64,000 nt of DNA from Devosia sp. YR412 (GCF_900110945.1 NZ_FOFL01000005.1:124001-188000); one strand, 5' to 3'. Shown: positions 26,407 through 35,564, numbered from the stretch's first letter. The notes: generated by a model not told the origin, from the letters alone. Program-made: numbers and translations.

Positions 26407-28050
26407 ATGAGCACGTCGGCGCCGGCTGCTGACACCGCAGACCTGCCCGTCCACAAGGGTTTCGTTACCGTGGAAGGCTGCCGTCTGCACTATGTCCGCC
26501 AGGGCAGGGGGCCGGCAGCCGTGCTGCTGCATGCCAGCCCCTGTTCGGCCAAGGTCATGGAGGATTTGCAGGCAGTCTGGGGCCGGGAATTCACCTGCTT
26601 TGCCTTCGATCTGCCCGGCTTCGGCCTGTCACAGGCGCCAGCGGATGGCGACATCACGATCGAGCGCATTGCTGATCTCATTGCCGGCGCCATGCGGGCA
26701 ATTGGCATCGAGCAGGCCGCGCTTTATGGCCGGCATACTGGTGCCAGCGTCGCGCTGGAACTGGTGCTGCGCCACTCCAACCTCGCATCCATGCTGCTGA
26801 CCGACGGCCTGCCCATCTTCGCCGCGCCCTATAGCGAAGAGCGCCTTGCGGAATATCTGCCGGCGATCACGCCACAATGGCATGGCGGGCATCTGACCTG
26901 GACTTTTTTCCGCTATCGCGAGCAGCACATGTTCTGGCCCTGGGATGCGGCCGACCTGGCGCATCGGGCCGATGCCGATCTGCCCGAAATCGACTTTCTC
27001 CATCGCGGTACACTCGAACTGCTCGAAGCGGCCGACACCTATGCCCGCACCTATCGCGCCGCTTTCCTGCATCAGGCCCTGCCGCACATCGGCGATGTGA
27101 CAGTCCCCGTCTATTGGGGCAATCGGCCAGGCGACAGTCAGTTCAAGACCATTAAGCGCTATCCCGAAGCTGCACCGGTCCATGTGATGTCGCGCGATCC
27201 TGAAGTGGCTTTGCACGACGAGCTGAACCTGTTGCGCCGTCATCCGGCGCAGGGCCAAGTGCCCGACCATGTTTCCGGCTTTGCCGCTAAGGCGCTGCCA
27301 TCCGAACTGCACGACTATATCGAAACCCGCCATGGTCCAGTGCGCGTCTATTGTACCGGCCTATCGCAAGCCGGTCAGCCGCTCCTCTTCCTGCACGATC
27401 TGCCCGGCAGCTTCGACCTGCACGATGCCCAGATCGAAGCACTGGCCGCCACCCGCCCGGTGCTGGCCTTCGATCTCGGCGGCAATGCCGAATCGCCTGC
27501 CGCTGCGCCAAATCTCTCCCTTTGGCGCGAGCAGGTGGAAGACGTGCTCGATGCACTTGGCTGGTCCGAGGTGGCTATCCACGCTCAGGGCAGCGCGGCG
27601 GCGCTGGCGCTGGACTTCGTGCAAGGTCATCCTGCCCGCGTGTCGGAAATCACCCTGCAATCACCGCCGCTACTGACGCCAGATGAGCGCGAGAGCTTCG
27701 CCGCCCATGCGCCCAATATCAGCCCAACCGAAGATGGCGGCTATCTGCTAAGACTCTGGCATCACCTGCGCGATGCCGAGCTCTGGTATCCATGGTTCAA
27801 CCGCGACCATGCCGCCCGCCGCACGAACGAGCCGCGCATCGACCCGGCCCGGCTGACCCGTCATGCCGTGGCCCTGCTCAAGCAGCCGCGCAATTTTGCG
27901 CCGATCTGGCGCGAAGTGCTGTCGCGGGACCTTTTTGCCGCGCTGCAATCCTGCCCGGTAGCAGTTCGGATCACATCCGCGCCCAATGATATCTTCGCCC
28001 CGAGCGTCCAGCGCCATCTGGCTGGACAACGGGACGCCACCACACTCTGA
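26407..28050 (+). CDS. Tandem fusion of two alpha/beta-hydrolase domains with altered nucleophiles
   Basis: A 547-residue protein, twice the usual length. Domain 1 (about residues 18-285) shows LHYVRQGRGPAAVLLHASP, FDLPGFGLS and GRHTG (108-112), where His110 stands in place of the nucleophile Ser of GxSxG. Domain 2 (about 297-547) shows FLHDLPGS, FDLGGNAES and HAQGSA (392-397), where Gly395 replaces the Ser. So neither half has a normal Ser nucleophile. It may use His, or be a lyase or binding protein of this fold. It is the first gene of the plus-strand operon with the PaaK-like ligase (24 bp) and the enoyl-CoA hydratase. Confidence 0.82.
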   Translation: MSTSAPAADTADLPVHKGFVTVEGCRLHYVRQGRGPAAVLLHASPCSAKVMEDLQAVWGREFTCFAFDLPGFGLSQAPADGDITIERIADLIAGAMRAIGIEQAALYGRHTGASVALELVLRHSNLASMLLTDGLPIFAAPYSEERLAEYLPAITPQWHGGHLTWTFFRYREQHMFWPWDAADLAHRADADLPEIDFLHRGTLELLEAADTYARTYRAAFLHQALPHIGDVTVPVYWGNRPGDSQFKTIKRYPEAAPVHVMSRDPEVALHDELNLLRRHPAQGQVPDHVSGFAAKALPSELHDYIETRHGPVRVYCTGLSQAGQPLLFLHDLPGSFDLHDAQIEALAATRPVLAFDLGGNAESPAAAPNLSLWREQVEDVLDALGWSEVAIHAQGSAAALALDFVQGHPARVSEITLQSPPLLTPDERESFAAHAPNISPTEDGGYLLRLWHHLRDAELWYPWFNRDHAARRTNEPRIDPARLTRHAVALLKQPRNFAPIWREVLSRDLFAALQSCPVAVRITSAPNDIFAPSVQRHLAGQRDATTL

Positions 28051-28074
28051 ATATTGTTCTGACTGGAGAATGCG

Positions 28075-29454
28075 ATGTCGACCGATGCCCCGATCTACAC
28101 CCTGCCGGACGTTCAGCGGCAGCCTCTCGAGGCAGTGCGGTCCCTGCAGAACCAGCTGCTGCGCCGCATGGTCGAGATTTGCTACGACCACCACCCCTTC
28201 TATTCGGAACTAATGCGCACCCGCGGCCTGACTCCGGCCGATATCCAGAATGTCGATGATCTGCAGAAGATCCCGCCATCCTCCAAGACCGATTTTCTCG
28301 CCGACCCCGAAGCCTTCCGCCTGCGTCCCGAGGGCCTGCCGCTCGCCGAAGGCACGCTGTGGAAGATCATTTATACCACCGGCACGACGACCGGAAAGCC
28401 GGCGCCGATCTTTGTCACCTCGCATGACCATTTTGCCTATCAGGACCTGTTCCGCACCCGCCAAGACCTGATCGGCCTGCGCAATACCGACCTGATTGCC
28501 AACCTCTTCCCGCTGACCTCTTTCCCCATGGGCGCCTATTCGCGCGGCCCAGACGAGGCAGCGGCCGTTGGCGCCGCCATGCTGATCGCCAATACTGGTC
28601 GCGTGGATTCCTATTACCCGGTCAATCGCAGCGTCGATGACGCCGTGGCCTCCATTGCCCGCCACAAGGCGACGGTGCTCTGGGGCGTTGCCGGCTTCGT
28701 GCGCCGCGTCCTGCTGCGTGCCGCCGAACTGGGCGCCGATTTCACCTCGGTCCGCATGGTTATGACCACCGGCGAAGCTGCCTCGCCCGCCATGCGCGAC
28801 GACCTGCGCCTGCGCATGCGCAATCTCAATTGCGCCGACACCACCATCGTCAACCGCTATGGCTCGACCGAGCAGGGGGGCACGATGATCGAATGCTGCG
28901 ACGGCTCTGGCTTTCATAGCTCCATGCCCGATCAGGTGTTCCACGAAGTGGTCGACGCCGAAAGCGGTGCGCGCCTCAATGATGGCGAGACGGGCATGCT
29001 GGCCATTACCCATCTCAACCGCCGCGGCACGGTCTTCCTGCGCTACAAGGTCGGCGATATGGGCGCGCTCGACCACACGGCGTGCCCGCATTGCGGCCGT
29101 ACTTCGGTCCGCCTCTCGTCCAAGCCCGTGCGCACCGGCGATATCATCAAGATCAAGGGCGCCCTGGTGAACCTGGGCAATCTCAAGGCCGAACTCGACA
29201 AGATACCCGAGCTGGAAGAGTACCAGATCGTCGTGACCTCGGAATCGGCCACCGATCCATTCTCGCCCGATGTGCTCAAGGTTCGCTTGGCACCGGTTGA
29301 GGGCAAGGGCGAGGGCATCGGCACCGATATTGCCGGCCTTGTCACCAAGCTGACCAATCTGCGGCCCGAGATCGAAATCGCCAAGCGCGACGAGATTTTC
29401 GATCCCGTCGCCATGGCCAAGCCCAAGCGCATCGTCGACCTGCGCCAGCGCTGA
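28075..29454 (+). CDS. PaaK-like AMP-forming acyl/aryl-CoA ligase
   Basis: A 459-residue adenylate-forming enzyme of the phenylacetate-CoA ligase group. The ATP-binding P-loop is YTTGTTTGKPAP, with MTTGEAAS, NRYGSTEQGG and FLRYKVGDMG as later core motifs. A CPHCGR pair of cysteines before the hinge is typical of PaaK. It activates a carboxylic acid as a CoA thioester with ATP in the cytoplasm. The stop overlaps the start of the enoyl-CoA hydratase gene (ATGA), so the two steps are probably sequential. Confidence 0.88.
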   Translation: MSTDAPIYTLPDVQRQPLEAVRSLQNQLLRRMVEICYDHHPFYSELMRTRGLTPADIQNVDDLQKIPPSSKTDFLADPEAFRLRPEGLPLAEGTLWKIIYTTGTTTGKPAPIFVTSHDHFAYQDLFRTRQDLIGLRNTDLIANLFPLTSFPMGAYSRGPDEAAAVGAAMLIANTGRVDSYYPVNRSVDDAVASIARHKATVLWGVAGFVRRVLLRAAELGADFTSVRMVMTTGEAASPAMRDDLRLRMRNLNCADTTIVNRYGSTEQGGTMIECCDGSGFHSSMPDQVFHEVVDAESGARLNDGETGMLAITHLNRRGTVFLRYKVGDMGALDHTACPHCGRTSVRLSSKPVRTGDIIKIKGALVNLGNLKAELDKIPELEEYQIVVTSESATDPFSPDVLKVRLAPVEGKGEGIGTDIAGLVTKLTNLRPEIEIAKRDEIFDPVAMAKPKRIVDLRQR

Positions 29455-30179
29455 TGAGCGAGTTGGAACAAGGCGTGCTGGTAGATCGGCGCCACGGCGT
29501 CGCCACCATCACGCTCAGCCATCCCGAGCGCGCCAACGCGCTCGACCCGGCGGAATTTCATGCCTTGGCTAACGTGCTGGTCGAACTGGCCAGCGAGCCG
29601 GACCTGGTTGCCGTCGTGCTGACGGGGCAGGGCGCCCGCGCCTTCTGTGCCGGACTCAACCTGCGGAATGCCGAGGCGATCCAGCAGGACCTGTCGTCAC
29701 AAGGTCCGACCGGACTGAGCGCGGCTCTGCGCGCATCAGCGGCGCTTCCCGTGCCGCTGATCGGCCGCATCAATGGCGCCTGCGTCGCCGGCGGCATGGG
29801 CCTGCTCGGCGCCTGTGACCAAGTGGTTGCAGTCGACACCGCGCGCTTTTGCCTGCCCGAGATCAATCATGGCATCTATCCCGATGTCGCCATGGCGGGC
29901 CTGCATGGACGCGGCGCATCCAGTGTGGTGAGACGTCTTGCCGATAGCGGTGCGATGATCGACTCAGCGGCAGCGCTCGATGCCGGGCTAGTCGACAGTG
30001 TTGTCGCAAGTGCCCAACTGGATGGAGCGGTGGAGGACGTACTGTCCTCTGTCCGATCGGGCCAGATGCCAGCGCGCTTCTCCGCTCGCCGCGCCACAGA
30101 CGGAGCGGCTCATCTGGCCCGGCTCGAGGCCGCAGATGCGGCAGCCCGAAGCAGTACCATCAGAATAGTCAACAGTTGA
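29454..30179 (+). CDS. Enoyl-CoA hydratase/isomerase (crotonase family)
   Basis: A 241-residue crotonase-fold protein. The oxyanion-hole stretches are FCAGLNLRN and INGACVAGGMGLLGACD. Family members hydrate, isomerise or hydrolyse acyl-CoA. It follows the ligase with a four-base overlap and so probably acts on its CoA product. The stop codon lies inside operator copy 5. Confidence 0.88.
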   Translation: MSELEQGVLVDRRHGVATITLSHPERANALDPAEFHALANVLVELASEPDLVAVVLTGQGARAFCAGLNLRNAEAIQQDLSSQGPTGLSAALRASAALPVPLIGRINGACVAGGMGLLGACDQVVAVDTARFCLPEINHGIYPDVAMAGLHGRGASSVVRRLADSGAMIDSAAALDAGLVDSVVASAQLDGAVEDVLSSVRSGQMPARFSARRATDGAAHLARLEAADAAARSSTIRIVNS

Positions 30180-30184
30180 CAGTT
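30171..30184. promoter_or_regulatory. Operator copy 5 (AACAGTTGACAGTT)
   Basis: One mismatch to the consensus, overlapping the end of the enoyl-CoA hydratase gene and 39 bp before the amidohydrolase ATG. It also contains the perfect palindrome GTCAAC-A-GTTGAC (30169-30181). Confidence 0.7.
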
Positions 30185-30223
30185 TAGGGTCGATTTCCTA
30201 GCTTGACCCAACAGGAGGCGCCA

Positions 30224-31126
30224 ATGCCCAGCACAGATTACCAGTTCGATCCGACCAAGACCCGCGACGGCTATGGCGCCATCGACATTGTGGTCAACTA
30301 TTACACACCCCAGGTCATTGCCGAAAAGCGCGTGCCGACCGACGAGAATTTCCGCGACCAGGTGCGCATGGCAGGCGATCATCGCCTTGGCCTGACGCCT
30401 GAACAATACCTCGAAAAGATGGACCGCGCAGGCATCGAGCGCTCGCTGCTCATCGCCGCACGCTGCGGCGACCGCCGCATGAGCACGTCCACGGAAATCC
30501 CCTATTCCTACATTCACGATGCCTGCCAGAAATATCCGCACCGCTATTCGGCCGTCGCCGGCATCAATCCGCTGCTCGGCATTGCTGGCCTCAAGGAACT
30601 CGACCACGCGGTCAAGGACCTGGGCTTCGTTGCCGCCCATCTCTACCCGCACTGGTTCGGCCAGGCGCCGGATGCCGCGATCTATTACCCCTATTATGCA
30701 CGCTGCGCCGAGCTGGGCATTCCGATCATGATGCAGGTGGGGCATTGCCTCGTCTACCGCGACGACAACCGCTTGGCGACTGTCGCCAAGCCAATGCTGC
30801 TCGACCGAATCGCCATCGATTTCCCCGAGCTGACCATTGTCGGCATCCATCTCGGCTATCCCTGGACCGAGGAGATGATCTCGGTCGCCACCAAGCACAA
30901 GAATGTCTATATGGCCGGCGACGCCTATGCGCCCAAGCATTGGGGACAGTCGGCCGTGCACTTTGCCAATACCTTCGGCCAGGACAAGTTCATGTTCGGC
31001 ACCGACTGGTGGGTGATCGATCCGGAACGCGCCGTAAAGGAAGTCGATGACCTCGAATTCCGTGAACATTCCAAAAGGAAGATCATGCGCGACAATGCTT
31101 TGCGTGTTTTCAACCTGCCCAGCTAA
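30224..31126 (+). CDS. Amidohydrolase-2-family protein (ACMSD/resorcylate decarboxylase-like) lacking the HxH motif
   Basis: A 300-residue TIM-barrel protein. Metal-ligand candidates are the His in AAHLYPHWFG, the His residues in MQVGH and GIHLGYPW, and the catalytic Asp in FGTDWW. The N-terminal DxHxH is missing: the place reads IDIVVNYY. Some family members work with one metal held by the remaining ligands, so activity is possible. A perfect AGGAGG precedes the ATG at 30224, which settles the start over the TTG at 30203. Likely a decarboxylase or hydrolase of the same pathway. Confidence 0.83.
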   Translation: MPSTDYQFDPTKTRDGYGAIDIVVNYYTPQVIAEKRVPTDENFRDQVRMAGDHRLGLTPEQYLEKMDRAGIERSLLIAARCGDRRMSTSTEIPYSYIHDACQKYPHRYSAVAGINPLLGIAGLKELDHAVKDLGFVAAHLYPHWFGQAPDAAIYYPYYARCAELGIPIMMQVGHCLVYRDDNRLATVAKPMLLDRIAIDFPELTIVGIHLGYPWTEEMISVATKHKNVYMAGDAYAPKHWGQSAVHFANTFGQDKFMFGTDWWVIDPERAVKEVDDLEFREHSKRKIMRDNALRVFNLPS

Positions 31127-31171
31127 GGATTTTAGCGCGTAACGGCTTGGTGCAGCGCCGAAAAATCGGTA

Positions 31172-31185
31172 AACAGTTGACGTCG
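31172..31185. promoter_or_regulatory. Operator copy 6, weaker (AACAGTTGACGTCG)
   Basis: Only the left two-thirds match the consensus. It lies 49 bp before the GntR regulator gene, where a weaker site would fit autoregulation. Confidence 0.5.
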
Positions 31186-31234
31186 GCGAAAAGGCGCATC
31201 GTGTGGGCGATGCGTCGGCCGGTCGGGAGCATGA

Positions 31235-31900
31235 ATGAGCACTATACAGCCAATCGTGGGCGCTTCGCTGAGTTCGGAAGCGCTGGACATGGTCGTCGCG
31301 GCGATCACCTCGGGCGAATTCCAGCCCGGTGAACGCCTGTCCGAAGCCGAACTGGCCCGTCGGCTGGGCATCAGCCGCGGTCCGCTGCGCGAAGCCCTGG
31401 GGCGCCTCGAAGGCCGCCTCGTGACCCGCACACCGCGCATTGGTGTTCGCGTCATCGAATTGTCGCGGCGCAATATCGAAGACCTGTTCTACACGCGCGA
31501 GGCTCTCGAAGGCATGGGCGCGCGCCTGGCCTGTGAACGCATCTCGGCACAGGAAGTGGCGCGCCTGCGCGACCTGCTCAATACCGACCGCAGCCAGCCT
31601 GAAGTGCAGGCCGGCGAGGCCTATGCGCCACGTTCGACCGATGACGACTTCCATCTCTCCATCGTCAAGGCTGCCCATTGCGAGCAGATCGAGCGCCTGC
31701 TGATGGATCAAATCTATTACCAGCTCCGTATCCATCGCCGCAAATCCAGTACCCTGCCGGGCCGGGCGCGCGCGGCCCTGGTCGAGCATGAGAACATCGT
31801 CATTGCCCTTGAAGCGCGCGATCCTGACCAGGCCGAAAAGGCGATGCGGACGCATCTGCGCAATGCCCGCCTCAGCGCAATGGCAGCCACCTCAGAGTAA
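31235..31900 (+). CDS. GntR-family regulator, FadR/FCD subfamily
   Basis: A 221-residue repressor-type protein. Residues about 5-75 form the winged helix (GERLSEAELARRLGISRGPLREALGRLEGRL), followed by a helical FCD ligand-binding domain (NIEDLFYTREALEGMGARLA; D and H residues in DDDFHLSIVKAAH are the usual metal-contacting positions). It sits in the middle of the island and is flanked by two operator copies. FCD regulators usually bind short palindromes and leave DNA when they bind a carboxylated substrate, so this is the best candidate for the regulon's control. Confidence 0.9.
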   Translation: MSTIQPIVGASLSSEALDMVVAAITSGEFQPGERLSEAELARRLGISRGPLREALGRLEGRLVTRTPRIGVRVIELSRRNIEDLFYTREALEGMGARLACERISAQEVARLRDLLNTDRSQPEVQAGEAYAPRSTDDDFHLSIVKAAHCEQIERLLMDQIYYQLRIHRRKSSTLPGRARAALVEHENIVIALEARDPDQAEKAMRTHLRNARLSAMAATSE

Positions 31901-31905
31901 CTGAA

Positions 31906-31919
31906 AACTGTTGACAGTT
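31906..31919. promoter_or_regulatory. Operator copy 7 (AACTGTTGACAGTT)
   Basis: Exact consensus copy, five bases after the regulator stop and 60 bp before the cysteine amidase start. Confidence 0.75.
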
Positions 31920-31979
31920 AGGCTGTAACGCTCTTGAATTCAGTTGCGGCATAGGTGCCGCGACAGGATGGAGTGAACT

Positions 31980-32672
31980 GTGAGCAAGCAGATTTGGGAC
32001 AGGATTATCCCCGAGGAAGAAGTCCGGGCCTATGAGGCAGCGGGCTTCGGCGGAGCCTCGGGCATTGGCAGCAAGCCAGCGCTCCTCATCATCGACGTGC
32101 AATACCGCACTGTCGGTACCGAGCCCAAAACCTTCTTCGAATCCATCAAGGAATTTCCCACCTCCTGCGGCCAGGTTGGCTGGGACGCCGTGGCCCAGAT
32201 CGAAAAGCTGGTGAAGCAGTTCCGCGAGAAGGGCTGGCCCATCATCTATCCCTATGTTGCGCCGAAGGAGAATTTCGACACCGGGCGACTTGCCGCCAAG
32301 GTGCCGGCGCTGATGGGCGTGGCCGCAAAGGGTTATGAATTCGTGCCGCCCGTTGCGCCGCAGCCGGGCGATGTGTTGCTGCCCAAGCGCCACCCGAGTG
32401 CCTTTTTCGGCACGCCGCTGGTGAGCTATCTGGTCGAGCGCGGCATCGACACGCTGGTCGTCACCGGCTGCACCACCAGCGGCTGCGTGCGCGGCAGCGT
32501 GGTCGACGCTTTCGCCTATAATTATCGCGTTCTGGTGCCCCATGATGCGGTTTATGACCGCTCGAACACCTCGCACCTGGTCAATCTCTTCGACATGAAT
32601 GCCAAATATGCCGACGTTGTCTCGACCGACGAGGCCGTGGATATTCTGGGCAAGGTCCCCGCCAAGGCCTGA
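31980..32672 (+). CDS. Cysteine hydrolase, N-carbamoylsarcosine amidase/maleamate amidase-like
   Basis: A 230-residue isochorismatase-fold amidase. The catalytic triad is visible: Asp in LIIDVQ, Lys in LPKRHPSAFFGT, and Cys in TGCTTSGCVRGSV. The extended N-terminus and FFGT stretch are as in N-carbamoylsarcosine amidohydrolase and maleamate amidohydrolase. The start is a GTG at 31980 with GGATGGAG upstream. It releases ammonia from an amide or carbamoyl group, which fits a pathway following ring opening. Confidence 0.88.
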   Translation: MSKQIWDRIIPEEEVRAYEAAGFGGASGIGSKPALLIIDVQYRTVGTEPKTFFESIKEFPTSCGQVGWDAVAQIEKLVKQFREKGWPIIYPYVAPKENFDTGRLAAKVPALMGVAAKGYEFVPPVAPQPGDVLLPKRHPSAFFGTPLVSYLVERGIDTLVVTGCTTSGCVRGSVVDAFAYNYRVLVPHDAVYDRSNTSHLVNLFDMNAKYADVVSTDEAVDILGKVPAKA

Positions 32673-32692
32673 GCGACACTGATAGAAAAGAA

Positions 32693-32722
32693 AAGGCTCG
32701 GCGGGATCATCCACCGGGCCTT
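32693..32722. terminator. Terminator between convergent genes
   Basis: AAGGCTCGG (32693-32701) pairs with CCGGGCCTT (32714-32722), with A-rich sequence before and TCTGTTT after, so it can work in both directions. Confidence 0.65.
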
Positions 32723-32742
32723 CTGTTTGACTCAGGAAAGGT

Positions 32743-34236
32743 TCAGATCGGCGCAGCGACCGTCTTGGTCTCGAGATAGGCGTTGAACATGTCCTCGCCT
32801 TTTTCGCGGCCCCAGCCGGACTGGCGGAAACCGCCAAAGGGCAGGGCGCTGTCGCCGACGAAATGCCGGTTGATGCCCACCGTGCCGGCGCGGACGCGGG
32901 CGGCCATCTTGTGTGCAAGGGAGAAATCCCTGGTGAAGATGCTGGCGGCCAGGCCATAGGGGCTGCCATTGGCTTCGGCAGCAATGGCGTCGAGATCGTC
33001 GTCGCCGAAGCGCAGGGCGGACAGGACCGGGCCGAACACTTCCTCGCGAACAATGTTCGATTCCGGCGTCAGGCTGGCGAGAATGGTCGGCTTATAGAAA
33101 TAGCCCTCGCCGCCGATCGCCTCGGCCCCAGTGACCACCGAAGCGCCTGCGCGCACGGCATTTTCGGTCATCCCGGCCACCCGGGCGAGATGCGCCTCGG
33201 AAATCAGCGGACCCATTTGCGTCGTCGGATCGAGCCCATAGCCCACCTTGAGCGCATTGGCGGCCTCCGCCACGCCTTCGAGCACGCGATCAAAGGCCTT
33301 TTCATGCACATAGAGCCGCGAGCCAGCCGTGCAGATTTGCCCGGCACCCGAGAAAATGCCGGCGGCAATGGCCGGAATGGCGCTCGAAAGATCGGCATCG
33401 GGAAAGACGATGACCGGGCTCTTGCCGCCCAGTTCCAGCGTCACGCGCTTGAGATTGGACTGCGCCGCCGCCACTGCAATGGCACGGCCGACCGAGGTCG
33501 AGCCGGTAAAGGCGATCTTGTCGACATCGTTATGGGTCGAGAGCGTCGAGCCCACCTCGGCGCCGCCCAGCACGACGTTGAACACGCCTTCCGGAATGCC
33601 GGCCTCGATCGCCAGTTCTGCGAGGTAGATGGCCGTCAGCGGTGTCTGCTCTGCCGGCTTGAGCACAATGGTGCAGCCGGCGGCCAGGGCCGGTGCCAGC
33701 TTCCAGGCCGCCATCATCAACGGGCCATTCCACGGCACGATCTGCGCCACGACGCCAACCGGATCGCGCAAGGTATAGGCATGCCATTCGCCCGGCGAGG
33801 AGACCGGAATCGTGCGGCCCATCAGCTTGGTCGGCCAGCCGGCTGTATAGCGCAGCAGGTCAACCGACGTCCCGATATGGCCGATCTTGGCGGCATTGAT
33901 TGGCAGGCCGCAATTGAGCGATTCAATTTCGGCCAGCACCTGGGTGTGTTCCTCGATCAGGTCGGCAAACTTCCAGATGACCTTGGTGCGCATATTGGGC
34001 TTCATGCTGCGCCAGGGGCCCTTGTTGAAGGCCGCACGGGCTGCTGCCACGGCCTTGTCGACATCGGAGGCAGTACCCTGTGGCACGTCGAGCAGCTTGG
34101 TGCCACGGCCCGGATCATAGACCGGGCTGGTCTTGCCGCCGCTTTCCGACACGACCTGGCCATTGATAAAATGGCCAAGCTGGCGCGCGAGGAAAGCGCG
34201 GGTTGCCGGCTGCAGTTCTGGGATTATCGCATTCAT
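32743..34236 (-). CDS. Aldehyde dehydrogenase, NAD(P)-dependent
   Basis: A 497-residue enzyme of normal length. The catalytic Glu is in LELGGKSP and the nucleophile Cys in GQICTAGSR; the Rossmann stretch FTGSTSVGR and the pocket VPWNGPL are present. It oxidises an aldehyde to an acid in the cytoplasm. Its start lies three bases after the alcohol dehydrogenase stop, so the pair converts an alcohol to an acid in one operon under operator copy 8. Confidence 0.93.
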   Translation of the reverse strand: MNAIIPELQPATRAFLARQLGHFINGQVVSESGGKTSPVYDPGRGTKLLDVPQGTASDVDKAVAAARAAFNKGPWRSMKPNMRTKVIWKFADLIEEHTQVLAEIESLNCGLPINAAKIGHIGTSVDLLRYTAGWPTKLMGRTIPVSSPGEWHAYTLRDPVGVVAQIVPWNGPLMMAAWKLAPALAAGCTIVLKPAEQTPLTAIYLAELAIEAGIPEGVFNVVLGGAEVGSTLSTHNDVDKIAFTGSTSVGRAIAVAAAQSNLKRVTLELGGKSPVIVFPDADLSSAIPAIAAGIFSGAGQICTAGSRLYVHEKAFDRVLEGVAEAANALKVGYGLDPTTQMGPLISEAHLARVAGMTENAVRAGASVVTGAEAIGGEGYFYKPTILASLTPESNIVREEVFGPVLSALRFGDDDLDAIAAEANGSPYGLAASIFTRDFSLAHKMAARVRAGTVGINRHFVGDSALPFGGFRQSGWGREKGEDMFNAYLETKTVAAPI

Positions 34237-34239
34237 GGC

Positions 34240-35331
34240 CTAGGCTCCGGCGTGGAAGTCGATGATCTGGCGCACGGGTGCGCCGCCATAGAGCTTCTGG
34301 AAGCCGTCATTGACCTGCTCCAGCTCGATGCGGTCGCTGATCAGGTGATCGAGCTTGAGGCGCCCCTGGCGGTAGAAGTTCAGAAGGTTCGGAATATCGA
34401 CGCGGAACTGGTTGGAGCCCATGGACGAGCCCTGAATCTTGCGGTCCTTGATGAACATCGAACCTTCGAATTCGAGCTTGCTGCCGGGCTTGAACATGCC
34501 CAAAAGCGTCGCCGTGCCGCCCATGCGCAGCATGCGGAAGGCCTGGTCGGCGGTCTGCTTCAGGCCCAGCGCCTCGAAGGAATAATGCACCCCGCCCTTG
34601 GTCAATTCGATGATCTCGTCCACCGGATCCTTGTCGGTGGCGTTGAACACATGCGTCGCGCCCAACTGCTTGGCGAGTTCGAGCTTGCTGTCGAGGCGAT
34701 CGATGGCAATGATGCGGCCAGCGCCGGCCAGCTGGGCGCCGGAAATCACCGACAGGCCCACGCCGCCGCAGCCGATGACGGCAACGGTCGAACCCGGCAC
34801 GACCTTGGCCGCATGGATGACGGCACCGACACCGGTCAGCACGCCGCAGCCAACCAGGGCGGCGCGGTCGAGCGGCAGGTCCTTGTCAATCTTCACCAGC
34901 GCATTTTCATGGATCAGCATCTGTTCGGCAAAGGCCGAAAGATTGGACGACTGGTGAATCACCTGGCCATTGAGCGACATGCGCCGCGCCACGCCGGCCG
35001 CCAGCTTGGGCGAGGGGGCTTCGCACAGGCTCGGATGACCGGTAACACACTGCGAACAGCAGCCGCAGAATACCGATAGACAGCCCACGACATGGTCGCC
35101 GACCTGCACATGGGTGACGTCTTCGCCCACGGCTTCGACGATGCCGGAGGCTTCATGGCCGGGGATATAGGGCATGGGATGCGGATAGGTGCCGTCGGCA
35201 AAATGCAGGTCGGAATGACAAATCCCGGCATAGGCCGTGCGGACCAGAACCTCGCGGCTCTTGGGCTTTTCGATGGTGACGTTCTCGATGGTCATCGGTT
35301 CGCCAGCTTTCCAGACAACTGCAGCTTTCAT
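34240..35331 (-). CDS. Zinc-dependent alcohol dehydrogenase (MDR family)
   Basis: A 363-residue medium-chain dehydrogenase. Catalytic zinc ligands are the Cys in GICHSDLH and the His-Glu in PGHEASG; the structural zinc lobe has four cysteines (FCGCCSQCVTGHPSLC). The cofactor motif is VIGCGGVGLSVI. Length and zinc pattern fit class I/III-like alcohol dehydrogenases. First gene of the minus-strand operon with the aldehyde dehydrogenase. Confidence 0.93.
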   Translation of the reverse strand: MKAAVVWKAGEPMTIENVTIEKPKSREVLVRTAYAGICHSDLHFADGTYPHPMPYIPGHEASGIVEAVGEDVTHVQVGDHVVGCLSVFCGCCSQCVTGHPSLCEAPSPKLAAGVARRMSLNGQVIHQSSNLSAFAEQMLIHENALVKIDKDLPLDRAALVGCGVLTGVGAVIHAAKVVPGSTVAVIGCGGVGLSVISGAQLAGAGRIIAIDRLDSKLELAKQLGATHVFNATDKDPVDEIIELTKGGVHYSFEALGLKQTADQAFRMLRMGGTATLLGMFKPGSKLEFEGSMFIKDRKIQGSSMGSNQFRVDIPNLLNFYRQGRLKLDHLISDRIELEQVNDGFQKLYGGAPVRQIIDFHAGA

Positions 35332-35441
35332 CTCACATCCTTGCGTTTTGCGGGCAGGCAGCGCTGGTCATTGCATGCCAGGCGTCCAAACCATCCTGCT
35401 CGTCCCTGGCCATCACGCTAGCCGTGAAAACAGATCGTGTC

Positions 35442-35455
35442 TACTGTTGACAGTT
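35442..35455. promoter_or_regulatory. Operator copy 8 (TACTGTTGACAGTT)
   Basis: One mismatch to the consensus, placed almost exactly midway between the divergent alcohol dehydrogenase (110 bp) and importer (109 bp) starts. Confidence 0.75.
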
Positions 35456-35564
35456 TGATGTCACCCTTCTACGTTTTTGCCATCGGGCCAATGCATAATG
35501 CCAGGCCTGCCCTGTATCCGGCGCCAGCCGACAGGTGCACCTCGAGAGTTGAGCAGGAGGCGGA

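Noticed and set aside
30110..31855. 581-codon minus-strand frame opposite the amidohydrolase and GntR genes
   Set aside because: Antisense shadow of two genes with clear family motifs.
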